From Lachnospiraceae bacterium (GTDB lineage: Bacteria > Bacillota > Clostridia > Lachnospirales > Lachnospiraceae): a DNA stretch of 64,000 nt. The notes beneath the pieces were generated by a model. That model saw only the letters and a list, made by a program, of their open reading frames with translations, made no database searches and had not been told where the DNA came from. Location of the stretch: contig CAAFXE010000364.1 in NCBI GenBank assembly GCA_900766915.1, positions 62,001-126,000 of the forward strand. Direction: 5' to 3'. Positions 17,041 to 25,766 of the stretch are shown one piece after another. The number at the start of each line of letters is the position of its first letter. Position 1 is the first letter of the stretch. The position numbers and the translations under genes are program-made.

Positions 17041-18423
17041 ATGAAAATATTACATTATGCATTAGGATTTCCCCCATATAGGTCAGGGGGATTGACTAAG
17101 TTTAGCATGGATTTAATGCAACAGCAGGTTAAAGAAGGACATATAGTTGGGATGCTTTGGCCTGGAGAAATACGTTTGTTATCACACCAAGTAAGAATTA
17201 AACAGCATGAAGACTATAATAAAATTAAGAGCTTTGAAGTCATTAATCCGACTCCTGTTTCATATGATGAGGGGATTCAGAGATTTACTTGTTTTATAAA
17301 TGAGGGAGATGAGAAAGTATACAAGGAATTTTTTGAGACATATCTTCCGGATGTAATACATATTCATACATTCATGGGATTGCATAAAAATTTTATAAAA
17401 GTAGCGAAAGAATTAAAGATAAGGATTGTGTTTTCTGCACATGATTTTTTTCCTATATGTCCGAAGGTCATTTTGTTTAATGAAGGTGATGTGTGTAAAA
17501 GTATAAAAGACTGCAGTAAATGTCCTGAATGTAATCGAACAGCACTGTCAATTTGGAAAACTGTATTTCTGCAGACAAGATTATATAGACATATTAAAAA
17601 TTCTACACTTATTAAAAAATTAAGAAAAACTCATCGAGATGCCTACTTGAGTGGAGAAAAAGCAAAAGTAACTTCTTCAAAAATTATGGGAAGTAGAGAA
17701 GATTATTTGGAGCTTAGAAACTATTATAAATCTTTGCTAGATTATGTGGATACAATCCATTATAACAGTGCATTAACGAAAAGTGTATATGAGAGATATC
17801 TCGGGGTACATACTTCAGTAGTAATACCTATTACGCACGGTAATATTAAGGATAATCGTAAAGAAAAAAAATTTTTGCCAGAAAAATTGCGAATATCATA
17901 TTTAGGACCATATGGAGAGGCTAAAGGGTTTCTTGTACTTAAAGAAGCTCTTGATGAAATGTGGAAATATAGACAGGATTTTTATTTAAATGTTTTCTTT
18001 AAAATGATGGATAAACCGGATTATATTCAAGATCATGGTCGATATACATATGAACAATTGGAAGAGATATTTGAAAATACAGATTTATTGATCGCTCCGA
18101 GTGTTTTGTATGAAACATTTGGATATACAGTGTTAGAAGCTTTAAGTTATGGAGTTCCGGTGGTTGTCACAAAAAATGTTGGGGCGAAAGACATTATACC
18201 GGATGGAGCAGGGGTAATAATTAATGATATTTGTGCTGATGAGGTAAAAAAGGCTATAGAAAATTTGAAAATAGACGATTTGGTACGAATGAATCATATA
18301 ATACTTGATAAAGTATCAATTATGACATTGCCTGAAATGTCTGAGCACATTATGGAAAAATGTTATAAGGAAAAAATTATGATTAATGATACTGACAGGC
18401 TGAGTAATATGGGAGAAATGTAG
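17041..18423 (+). CDS. Glycosyltransferase family 4 with a cysteine cluster
   Basis: This is a 460-residue GT-B protein, longer than usual because of an insert around residues 140-230. Its start, HYALGFPPYRSGGLTKF, is a GT4 opening. Around 138-163 the cysteines in FPICPKVILF, DVCKSIKDCSKCPEC resemble a metal-binding cluster found in a GT4 subset. The C-terminal lobe holds ISYLGPYGEAKGF and LYETFGYTVLEALSYG. The gene is distinctly AT-rich, as are the next three, suggesting a different origin from the genes before 9.5 kb. Its stop codon shares a base with the GTG start of the next gene. Substrates unknown. Confidence 0.75.
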   Translation: MKILHYALGFPPYRSGGLTKFSMDLMQQQVKEGHIVGMLWPGEIRLLSHQVRIKQHEDYNKIKSFEVINPTPVSYDEGIQRFTCFINEGDEKVYKEFFETYLPDVIHIHTFMGLHKNFIKVAKELKIRIVFSAHDFFPICPKVILFNEGDVCKSIKDCSKCPECNRTALSIWKTVFLQTRLYRHIKNSTLIKKLRKTHRDAYLSGEKAKVTSSKIMGSREDYLELRNYYKSLLDYVDTIHYNSALTKSVYERYLGVHTSVVIPITHGNIKDNRKEKKFLPEKLRISYLGPYGEAKGFLVLKEALDEMWKYRQDFYLNVFFKMMDKPDYIQDHGRYTYEQLEEIFENTDLLIAPSVLYETFGYTVLEALSYGVPVVVTKNVGAKDIIPDGAGVIINDICADEVKKAIENLKIDDLVRMNHIILDKVSIMTLPEMSEHIMEKCYKEKIMINDTDRLSNMGEM

Positions 18424-19256
18424 TGTATAGAGTTGCAGTAGTTATTTTACATTATGAGAATGTACAAGATACGTTAGAGTGTATAAAATCATTAGATGAA
18501 CAAATAGAGATGGACTTTGATATTATTGTAGTCGACAATGGTTCGGACTATGGGAAAGTCGAAACAATAGAATCATTGTATTCAGATAGAAGCGATATAC
18601 ATTTTTTGCATTCAAAAGAGAATCTTGGTTTTGCAAGAGGTAATAATTTGGGATTTCGTTATGCAAAGCACGAATTGCATTCAGAAATCATTATTTTAGC
18701 CAATAATGATTTGATTTTTGAACAAAAAGATTTTGTTAAGAAGCTTGTGGAAACATATAAAGAAAATAGGTTTGATGTTGCAGGACCTAAGATAATTTCA
18801 TTAGTAGATGGAATGAATCAAAATCCCGTAGCAAGGATGTTTTATACAAAGCAAGATGTGCAGAAACGATATATAAAGACCTCAGTTTTGTACTGTTTAA
18901 ATGTCATAGGATTAGATTTTCTATTAAAAAAAATTTTTGCAAAACCAATACAAGAATTTCAATATTACCCATCGAAAGACTTTCAATTACATGGTGCTTG
19001 TATGATATTTGGGAGAGACTATGTGAACAAATATGAAGGGTTATATTCGGGAACTTTTATGTATGGTGAAGAAGACATATTAAGATATCAGGTTGAACAA
19101 AATCATTTAAAATTATTGTATTTGGATAAACTAACAGTTAAACACAAAGAGGGCTCATCTACAAATACAGTTTTAAAGAAAAACAAATTAAAACGACGCT
19201 TCTTCTATAAATGGAGCTTAGATAGTATGAGGCAACTCATGCGAATGATGAGTTGA
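18423..19256 (+). CDS. Glycosyltransferase family 2 (rhamnosyltransferase-like)
   Basis: The protein has 277 residues with a single GT-A domain. VVILHYENVQDTLECI opens it, followed by VVDNGSDYG, ENLGFARGNNLGFRYA and the ANNDLIF acceptor-site block, then an MYGEEDIL segment. These are the marks of inverting GT2 enzymes of the rhamnosyltransferase group. The start is GTG at 18423, overlapping the TAG of the upstream gene, so translation is coupled. Length is slightly below the family norm of about 300. It acts in the cytoplasm on the growing lipid-linked unit. Sugar specificity is not visible. Confidence 0.78.
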   Translation: MYRVAVVILHYENVQDTLECIKSLDEQIEMDFDIIVVDNGSDYGKVETIESLYSDRSDIHFLHSKENLGFARGNNLGFRYAKHELHSEIIILANNDLIFEQKDFVKKLVETYKENRFDVAGPKIISLVDGMNQNPVARMFYTKQDVQKRYIKTSVLYCLNVIGLDFLLKKIFAKPIQEFQYYPSKDFQLHGACMIFGRDYVNKYEGLYSGTFMYGEEDILRYQVEQNHLKLLYLDKLTVKHKEGSSTNTVLKKNKLKRRFFYKWSLDSMRQLMRMMS

Positions 19257-19331
19257 GTTTTTCAAAGAAAAGGATTGAACAGACTCTTTTCTATTGCTAT
19301 GGAATAGGGTCAGGAAAGGGAATAGTGTTTG

Positions 19332-20621
19332 ATGAAAATAGTCAAAATTTCTAAAAATTTTAAGCTAAAAGATATATGGCAATTTTTATTAGGGCTAGTC
19401 TTTGTTTTGTTAATTTCTTATGTATCGGAAGAATTTATCCCAGGACGTTTGTCTATGCAAAAAAAGCTGTTTGTGGCTATTGCTGTAGTTGGAATACTTG
19501 GATGGATATATAAAAACAGAAATTATATTAAAGGAAAATATTGGTCTGTATTATGTTGGTTTTGCATTCCGTTTATTTTATCTTCTTTATATACAATTGT
19601 AATATGTAGTATTAGCGGGGATTCTATTGGGACTATTAAGCAATCAATAACAACTTCCCTTTTTCTCGTAGTGGATTTTTTTATGGTTGTTGCCATAAGT
19701 TATTTTTTTGATAAAAGGACAATTATTGTGATGACAGCTGCTTTAATTGGAGCATATGTATATGTTGTTTTTTTAAAGATTCACGATACAGGTATTGCTA
19801 ATACATTAGAACAGTTAGTATCAAAGGGTATTGAAAGAAACGATATAGGAGTGGCAGTTGTGCCTTTGATATTATATTATTGCTATATTATATTTATCAA
19901 AAGTAAAAAGATAAAATTCGGTATTCCTCTTACAATAATGCTTTTGGCAATAATGTATTTCTGTGGAAAGAGAAGTGCGATTTTGTCATTAGCGATTGGC
20001 TTGACATTAATCTTTGTTGTTAAAGTCTTTGGAAAGCACGCAGTTTTAGTGATGAAGATAGTGTCTTGTCTGACAATATTGGGATGTTGCTTGTATGTTA
20101 TCTGCATTCACTCGGGGGTCCTCGATGTGTTAATGTTAGGAAAGGGTACATTGTCGGATAGGTATTATGTATGGAAGCATTTTGATAGTATTTATGAGAT
20201 CTCACCAACATATTTAGGAAAGGGCTTTGGCTTTATTCATAGATATATGGTTGCAGGTTTGGGCAATTGGATGGTTAATGCATACGGATATTTACATAAT
20301 AGTATTCTTCAATTATATATTGAGACGGGATTTTATGGATTTTGCATTTGGATAGGTACTTATTTACTATTAATTCCTTATGTAGCACAAAAGAAATATG
20401 GAAAGAGTGCATGTTGTTTTACAATAATTAGCATAGTTTCGATGTTTGCGATGTTTACAGTAGATAATACTTTAACGTATCCTCTCTATCAGATATGTTT
20501 ATATTGCTCTTTGTATTCAATATATCATTTTGAAGAAATAGAGCAAATGAGGAATTCAAAAAATGGGATTAATTCAAGATTTAAAAATAAGTATATACAA
20601 AATAAAATGGCGAAAACATAA
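19332..20621 (+). CDS. O-antigen polymerase-like protein (Wzy type)
   Basis: The protein has 429 residues and about eleven transmembrane helices. KRSAILSLAIGL and the loop YLHNSILQLYIETGFYG correspond to the polymerase/ligase signature also seen in the proteins at 3718 and 29363. A codon before the ATG there is a TTG at 19329; the ATG is eleven bases after AGGAAAGGG. The last 59 bases overlap the acetyltransferase gene that follows. It is the third polymerase candidate and sits in the AT-rich block with the flippase at 25767, so this pair may form one Wzx/Wzy system. Confidence 0.7.
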   Translation: MKIVKISKNFKLKDIWQFLLGLVFVLLISYVSEEFIPGRLSMQKKLFVAIAVVGILGWIYKNRNYIKGKYWSVLCWFCIPFILSSLYTIVICSISGDSIGTIKQSITTSLFLVVDFFMVVAISYFFDKRTIIVMTAALIGAYVYVVFLKIHDTGIANTLEQLVSKGIERNDIGVAVVPLILYYCYIIFIKSKKIKFGIPLTIMLLAIMYFCGKRSAILSLAIGLTLIFVVKVFGKHAVLVMKIVSCLTILGCCLYVICIHSGVLDVLMLGKGTLSDRYYVWKHFDSIYEISPTYLGKGFGFIHRYMVAGLGNWMVNAYGYLHNSILQLYIETGFYGFCIWIGTYLLLIPYVAQKKYGKSACCFTIISIVSMFAMFTVDNTLTYPLYQICLYCSLYSIYHFEEIEQMRNSKNGINSRFKNKYIQNKMAKT

Positions 20622-21180
20622 TAAGCATAATGGAACATTTCCGGTAACTCTTTTTGATGAAAGTGCTGTAAAAATAGGGAATATGACGTATGGGGAACTT
20701 TATGTTTTGTCATATGGACAGCAAGGAATGTTGAAAATAGGTAATTATTGTTCGATTGCACCAAAGGTGGCATTTATTCTCAGTGCTGATCATTATACTA
20801 ATCATATATCATCATTTCCGTTTAAGGTAAAAGTGTCCGGCACAGCTAAATTTGAAGGTGTCTCAAAAGGTGATATTATAGTCGACGATGATGTGTGGAT
20901 CGGTTATGGTGCTACTATCATGTCTGGTGTTCATATTGGTCAAGGGGCAATTATTGCGGCTGGTGCCGTTGTTACTAAAGATGTTCCGTCCTACGCAATT
21001 GTTGGTGGTGTTCCAGCAAAAGTAATTAAATACAGATTTAGCGAAGAAATTATTCGAGAGTTGATCAATGTAGATTACAGAAAGCTAACCAAGGAAATGA
21101 TTGAAGAACATATTGAGGATTTATATGTGGAATTAAAGGATTCAAATCAATTAGATTGGATGCCTAAAAGAGTTGAATGA
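20563..21180 (+). CDS. Left-handed beta-helix (hexapeptide) acetyltransferase, CatB/Vat-like
   Basis: This 205-residue protein has hexapeptide repeats such as IGNYCSIAPKV, VWIGYGATIMSG and GAIIAAGAVVTKDVP. The ending VGGVPAKVIKYRFSEE is typical of xenobiotic/sugar O-acetyltransferases. An exposed loop with SADHYTNHISSFPF carries the likely catalytic histidine. It probably O-acetylates a sugar of the repeat unit using acetyl-CoA in the cytoplasm. It overlaps the polymerase gene by 59 bases; no better start exists downstream. A paralogue with nearly the same ending is at 44072. Confidence 0.8.
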   Translation: MGLIQDLKISIYKIKWRKHNKHNGTFPVTLFDESAVKIGNMTYGELYVLSYGQQGMLKIGNYCSIAPKVAFILSADHYTNHISSFPFKVKVSGTAKFEGVSKGDIIVDDDVWIGYGATIMSGVHIGQGAIIAAGAVVTKDVPSYAIVGGVPAKVIKYRFSEEIIRELINVDYRKLTKEMIEEHIEDLYVELKDSNQLDWMPKRVE

Positions 21181-21225
21181 ATTGGATTGCAGACAGGATT
21201 ATAGAAGTGTTAAAGGAGTAAGAGC

Positions 21226-21527
21226 ATGACGAAAGAGAAAATGTTATTAAGTAAATGTATACCCACATATAATATGGAAGGAAATATTTTAAAAGAAGTT
21301 TAGATTCTATTGTTAATGAAAACGAGTTTCTCAATAGAACAATCGAAATTGTTTTCTCAGATAATGTTTCTTCAGACGATACTGAAGAAGTAGTAAAACC
21401 TTATATCGAAGAGATAGAGCACTTTTGCATAGAATTAGAAATAGAAATCTTGTATTGCAATACTATCTACACTGTAGCATATTGTATTTTCACAAAAGCG
21501 GAAAGCTCTGCACAAGGGTATTTCTAA
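21226..21527 (+). pseudogene. Glycosyltransferase family 2 remnant, frameshifted and truncated
   Basis: From ATG 21226 (with AAAGGAGTAAG just upstream) the frame reads LLSKCIPTYNMEGN and stops at 21301. A shifted frame at about 21290 continues with KRSLDSIVNE, then IEIVFSDNVSSDDTEEVV, and ends at 21527. Together these are the first two GT2 motifs (IPTYN and the SDNxSxDxT nucleotide-binding site). Everything beyond about residue 100 is gone. The good ribosome binding site suggests a formerly working gene. One frameshift plus a 3' loss makes a simple sequencing error unlikely as the whole explanation. Confidence 0.7.
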
Positions 21528-21624
21528 TATTGTTGAAGAATCGTAGTGGAAATAATAATTTTATGAATATTCATGTTGTGTAGGTAATGATGGGAAAGAT
21601 GAAAAAAGAAGGAGTGAAGCGATA
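21528..21624 (+). other. Short spacer after the broken glycosyltransferase
   Basis: This AT-rich stretch leads from the broken GT2 gene to the next open frame. Apart from GAAGGAG just before 21625, which serves the next gene, I see no coding remnant, hairpin or promoter that stands out. Confidence 0.4.
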
Positions 21625-23085
21625 ATGATCACAAAGAAATATATAGAAAACATTGTGTCTGATTTAAAAAAGTTTGCGAATAAAGCATATGAAAAGCATA
21701 AGTACGATGAAGCATTATCGCTCGTTTCTATTTGTTCTTCCATACTATATCAGACGAATATTTATTATAGAGATAATGATCTAGAAGAATTAGTTGAGAA
21801 AGTGGCTGAAAATGTATGCACCAAGCCAAGCAACTATCAACGTGATGATGAGGTATGCCTGTTCTGGGATGGTTTTGGACTAAATGATAGAGGCCTTGCT
21901 CAGATATATTTAAAAGCCTTGTGCAAGACCAAAAAAATTATCTATGTAACCTATGAAGATCGTAAAGACCAAATTCCTGACCTTAAACTTATTTTAGAAA
22001 AAGACGGAAATAAATATCTATTTATTGATAGAAAAAAATCTCCATTTATCAAACAAATAAGACAATTAGAAAAAATAATAGAAAAATATAAGCCTTCTAA
22101 CTTTTTCTTTTATACAGTGCCAGATGATGTGGTTGCAACCCCGATAATGTATGCATGTGAAGGGTTCTTTAAACGAGTTCAGATTAATCTTACTGACCAT
22201 GCTTTCTGGCTCGGAGCAGGATGTATTGACATATGTGTTGAGTTTAGAGAATATGGGGCTAGTGTTTCGACTGTATATAGGCAAATTGAAGCAGATAAAA
22301 TTAGAATAATTCCTTTCTATCCAATGCTTCACGAAGAAAGAGAGTTTCAAGGCTTTCCATTTGAAGTTAAGGAAGGACAGAAGGTAGTATTTTCTGGAGG
22401 AGCTTTATATAAAACGCTAGGAGCAAATAACCTGTATTACAAGGTAGTTGATAGACTGCTCGAACAAAATAGTGATGTTATCTTTTGGTATGCTGGCTCA
22501 GGCAATGATTATGAATTAAAGAATCTTATTAAAAAATATCCCGGAAGAGCTTATCTGACTGCTGAAAGATCGGATCTGTTCCAAGTATTAAAGCATAGCA
22601 CATTTTATTTATCAACCTATCCATTATGTGGGGGATTGATGTACCAATATGCAGCTAAGTCGGGAAAAGTACCGGTAACGTTAGTAAACAATGAAATTAC
22701 TGATGGTTTTTTGCTAAATCAAAAGAAATTACATATTGAATTTAACAATGTTGATGAGATGTTTGTAGAAATTGAAAAGTTACTTAATGATTCTTTATAT
22801 GCAAAAAAGCGAGAAAACGAAATGATCAACGCAGTCATTTCAGAAGAGTCTTTTAATAGTAAAGTGGCGAAGATATTTTCTGATGATATGCCCAATATTT
22901 CTTATCCTTATATTGATACTACTTCATTCCAACAGTGGTATTTAGATACACTTACAAAGCAGGATGTAGAAAGACAACTTGTTAGAAAAAACGCAGTTTG
23001 TGTTGAAATAAAGTATTACCCTGGTAGATTTTTGAGAGTGGGGGTTACACGTATTCTGCAGAAAATATCTATGAAGTTTCGGTAA
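21625..23085 (+). CDS. Large GT-B-like glycosyltransferase candidate, divergent
   Basis: The 486-residue product is not a clear member of a named family. It has an N-terminal helical extension (about 1-70), then alternating strands and helices of a Rossmann type (VCLFWDGFGLNDRG; KIIYVTYEDRK). A C-terminal half with VVFSGGALYKTLG, VIFWYAGSGNDYEL and FYLSTYPLCGGLMYQYAAKSG resembles the donor lobe of GT-B enzymes. This points to a glycosyltransferase acting in the cytoplasm, but catalytic residues cannot be assigned. GAAGGAGTGAAGCG precedes the ATG. It lies between two decayed genes, so it may have arrived with a recombination event. Confidence 0.5.
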   Translation: MITKKYIENIVSDLKKFANKAYEKHKYDEALSLVSICSSILYQTNIYYRDNDLEELVEKVAENVCTKPSNYQRDDEVCLFWDGFGLNDRGLAQIYLKALCKTKKIIYVTYEDRKDQIPDLKLILEKDGNKYLFIDRKKSPFIKQIRQLEKIIEKYKPSNFFFYTVPDDVVATPIMYACEGFFKRVQINLTDHAFWLGAGCIDICVEFREYGASVSTVYRQIEADKIRIIPFYPMLHEEREFQGFPFEVKEGQKVVFSGGALYKTLGANNLYYKVVDRLLEQNSDVIFWYAGSGNDYELKNLIKKYPGRAYLTAERSDLFQVLKHSTFYLSTYPLCGGLMYQYAAKSGKVPVTLVNNEITDGFLLNQKKLHIEFNNVDEMFVEIEKLLNDSLYAKKRENEMINAVISEESFNSKVAKIFSDDMPNISYPYIDTTSFQQWYLDTLTKQDVERQLVRKNAVCVEIKYYPGRFLRVGVTRILQKISMKFR

Positions 23086-23272
23086 TAGTAGCATCGTGCA
23101 ACCCTATATATGAAAAGATGATACTTACCATAGATTTTATAGATGGGTTCAGCAAATGTTGTATAAAGATTATGGGCGCTCCTTTTTCGATGTAGTCTAT
23201 TGTTGTAAAATAAATGGTGAATATGTAGCAGTAGAAAGTAAAATTATTAATTCCAGAAAGTTTCAAAATTGA
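23082..23272 (+). pseudogene. Degenerate coding remnants, including a GT2-like start
   Basis: Directly after the previous gene one frame reads VIVASCNPIYEKM, which fits the first strand of a GT2 enzyme, and stops at 23195. A second frame, 23119-23272, reads YRWVQQMLYKDYG and FFDVVYCCKINGEY and ends at a stop; I do not recognise it. Neither has a usable start with a ribosome binding site. They look like joined ends of two lost genes. The GT2 assignment of the first rests on about 13 residues and is tentative. Confidence 0.35.
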
Positions 23273-23341
23273 TATCAAAAGTAAGATTCATCCACGAGGA
23301 TCAAATATAAAATATAACTTTATACAATTGGAGGAAAACGA

Positions 23342-24439
23342 ATGAAAATACCATTTGTAACATTTAAGCCTATGGAGGCTGAATTAGATAAAAAATTAAA
23401 AGAAGCCTTTGATCGAGTTTATGCTCGGTCCTGGTATATCGAAGGTGTAGAAGATGAAGCATTTGAAAAGGCATTTGCTGAGTACTGCGATAGCAAATAT
23501 TGTGTTGGAGTTGGTAATGGCTTGGATGCCTTATTCCTCGCTCTCAAAGCACTTGGAGTAGGTGCTGGAGATGAGGTAATCGTTCCTTCTAATACTTATA
23601 TCGCCACCGCTTTAGCTGTTACTTATGTAGGTGCTACTCCGGTTTTTGTAGAGCCGGATATCCGCACTTTCAACATTGATCCTTCAAAAATAGAAGAAGC
23701 TATTACTAATAGAACCAAAGCAATCATGCCAGTTCATCTTTATGGCCAGCCATGCGATATGGATCCAATCATGGAGATTGCGAAAAAGTATGGATTATTT
23801 TTGGTAGAGGATTGTGCCCAGGCTCACGGTGCTACATATAAGGGTAAAGTAATTGGTTCCTTTTGCGACGCAGCTGGTTTCTCTTTTTATCCTGGAAAAA
23901 ACTTGGGAGCACTTGGCGATGCAGGTGCTACAGTCACAAACAACAAAGAACTGGCTATAAAGATTCGTGCATTAGGAAACTACGGTTCTGACTACAAATA
24001 TCATCACATCTATAAAGGAAACAATTCTCGACTTGATGAACTTCAGGCTGCTTTCCTTGCTGCGAAACTTCCTCATCTTGAGAGAATGAATGTTGAAAGA
24101 AGAAGAATAGCTCAAAAATACTTAGATGGAATCAATAATCCCGAAGTGATTCTTCCTTATGTTCCAGAGTATGCAACTCCTGTATGGCATATTTTTGGAA
24201 TTAGATGTGACAGAAGATCGGAACTTGAGAAGTTCCTAAATGATGCTGGGATTGGTACAAACAAGCACTACCCAATTCCTATGCACTTACAGGATTGTTA
24301 TAAAGATCTTGGCTATAAAGAAGGAGATTTTCCTATTGCAGAGAAAATTAGTACAACTGAGTTAAGCATTCCTATGTACTATGGAATGACAGATGAAGAA
24401 ATTCAATATGTAATTGATAAGGTAAATGAGTTTAAATGA
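23342..24439 (+). CDS. DegT/DnrJ/EryC1/StrS-family dTDP-sugar aminotransferase (FdtB/QdtB-like)
   Basis: This 365-residue PLP enzyme has the family blocks GNGLDALFLALKALG, VIVPSNTYIATALA, VEDCAQAHGATYKG and the PLP-lysine segment FSFYPGKNLGALGDAG, with a C-terminal HIFGIRCDRR and HYPIPMH. It would aminate dTDP-3-keto-6-deoxyhexose at C3, using the product of an FdtA-type isomerase. The next gene, overlapping by ATGA, encodes an acetyltransferase-isomerase fusion, so the two genes together give isomerisation, transamination and acetylation. GGAGG precedes the ATG. A paralogue lies at 30459. Position specificity (C3) is inferred from the neighbour. Confidence 0.88.
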   Translation: MKIPFVTFKPMEAELDKKLKEAFDRVYARSWYIEGVEDEAFEKAFAEYCDSKYCVGVGNGLDALFLALKALGVGAGDEVIVPSNTYIATALAVTYVGATPVFVEPDIRTFNIDPSKIEEAITNRTKAIMPVHLYGQPCDMDPIMEIAKKYGLFLVEDCAQAHGATYKGKVIGSFCDAAGFSFYPGKNLGALGDAGATVTNNKELAIKIRALGNYGSDYKYHHIYKGNNSRLDELQAAFLAAKLPHLERMNVERRRIAQKYLDGINNPEVILPYVPEYATPVWHIFGIRCDRRSELEKFLNDAGIGTNKHYPIPMHLQDCYKDLGYKEGDFPIAEKISTTELSIPMYYGMTDEEIQYVIDKVNEFK

Positions 24440-25356
24440 GATTAAGAAATTTAGAATTAAAAGATGCTCCTCTTATGCTGGAATGGATGCACGATGAAAG
24501 CGTAGTAGGTAAACTAAAAGGAAATTTTAAAGATAAGACTTTAGCAGATGCAGAGTCTTTTATTTTAGCAACTTCTAACAAAGAGAAAGATATTCATTTA
24601 GCAATTGTTTCGGATGAAGATGAATATATGGGCACGGTTAGTTTGAAGAGTGTCGATAGAGAAAATAAAAGTGCGGAGTTTGCCATCACTGTTAGAAAGT
24701 CAGCTATGGGTAGAGGATATTCATGGTATGGGATGGAAGAGATTATCAGACTAGCTTTTGAAAAATACAGCCTTGAAAGTATATATTGGTGCGTTTCTCG
24801 AAAGAATGTTAGAGCTATAAGATTCTATGATAAGCACAACTTTCACGAAACTGTAGATGTTTCTTCTGCTATTCTTGAACGTTATAAAGAAATGGATGAT
24901 TTAAAATGGTATTCTGTTTTAAAAGGTGATATTTTGGATGATAGAGAAGAAGTAGCTGGATGTAGAATTATAAGGATTAAAACTATTTCAACAGTTGATT
25001 CGGGCGAGTTATCGGTTTTTGAAGCAAATCGTGATATTCCTTTTGAGCTTAAAAGGATGTATTATATATCAAAGGTTCCAGAAGGGACTAGAAGAGGATT
25101 TCATGCCCATAAAAAGTTAAAACAATTGCTATTCTGTCCCTATGGAAGAATTCAGCTTGTTTTGGAGAACAAGAATGGTAGAGAAGAAATTGAATTATCT
25201 GATCCATCCATTGGTGTAGTGATCGAAGAGCCTACATGGAGAGAAATGTTGTGGCTCCAGAAGGATTCCGTTCTTTGCGTAGCGGCATCGGATTATTATG
25301 AAGTTGAAGACTATATAAGAGATTATGATGAGTTTAGAGGGATGATTAATGAATAA
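24436..25356 (+). CDS. Fusion of GNAT N-acetyltransferase and FdtA-type 3,4-ketoisomerase
   Basis: The protein has 306 residues. Residues about 1-165 are a GNAT domain (RNLELKDAPLMLEWM, VRKSAMGRGYSWYGM for acetyl-CoA binding, ARNV-like RKNVRAIRFYDKHNF). Residues about 175-306 are a cupin ketoisomerase with RDIPFELKRMYYIS, RGFHAHKKLKQ with both histidines (H223, H225), and EDYIRDYDEF. It would supply the first and last steps of dTDP-3-acetamido-3,6-dideoxyhexose synthesis around the aminotransferase encoded just upstream. Known bifunctional WxcM proteins join a hexapeptide acetyltransferase to the isomerase; here the acetyltransferase is of the GNAT type. The order of reactions is inference. 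Confidence 0.8.
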   Translation: MRLRNLELKDAPLMLEWMHDESVVGKLKGNFKDKTLADAESFILATSNKEKDIHLAIVSDEDEYMGTVSLKSVDRENKSAEFAITVRKSAMGRGYSWYGMEEIIRLAFEKYSLESIYWCVSRKNVRAIRFYDKHNFHETVDVSSAILERYKEMDDLKWYSVLKGDILDDREEVAGCRIIRIKTISTVDSGELSVFEANRDIPFELKRMYYISKVPEGTRRGFHAHKKLKQLLFCPYGRIQLVLENKNGREEIELSDPSIGVVIEEPTWREMLWLQKDSVLCVAASDYYEVEDYIRDYDEFRGMINE

Positions 25357-25752
25357 ATCAAAAGACAGAGAATCCAATATTGAACTGTTACGTATATTAG
25401 CAATGGTTGGGGTTATTCTTCTTCATTACAATACTCCTGCCATCGGAAGGGGATTATCAGCTGTTAATAGGGGAGTATAAATTATTGGTTCCGGAGTATT
25501 ATCAAGTCCACTTTCGTTTGTGCTGTTGATTTATTTGTTTTTGTTTCAGCATATTTTATGGCCTCATCAAATAAGAGAAACCTTTTGAAACCGATACAGT
25601 ACTTGTTTTTCTTGTTAATCCTTCATATGGCAATTTCTTCAATTGTAAGTTATTTCGTATGTTGGATTGTATATCTTATATATGCTAAATTTGAAAAAGC
25701 AGTATTTGGCTTTCTGGGGAATAGATGTAAATTGCCGGTATTAGAAATTTAA
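25349..25752 (+). pseudogene. Acyltransferase-3 family gene with large internal deletion
   Basis: ATG 25349 opens SNIELLRILAMVGVILLHYN, the classic N-terminus of acyltransferase-3 proteins, and stops at 25480. After a frame change the sequence continues with LFVFVSAYFMASSNKR-like coding around 25535-25590. It then jumps to a C-terminal-like helix (SSIVSYFVCWIVYLIYAKFEKAVF) ending at 25752. About 250 residues of the middle are missing. The start overlaps the upstream fusion gene by eight bases, so it was part of the operon. Non-functional. Confidence 0.75.
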
Positions 25753-25766
25753 GTGAAAGGACAGTA

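Noticed and set aside
21226..21527. Programmed ribosomal frameshift in a GT2 gene
   Set aside because: The shifted frame stops after about 80 codons and lacks the rest of the GT2 domain, so a shift would not restore a working enzyme.
25558..25752. A separate 64-residue membrane protein
   Set aside because: No ribosome binding site; the sequence continues the acyltransferase relic that starts at 25349.
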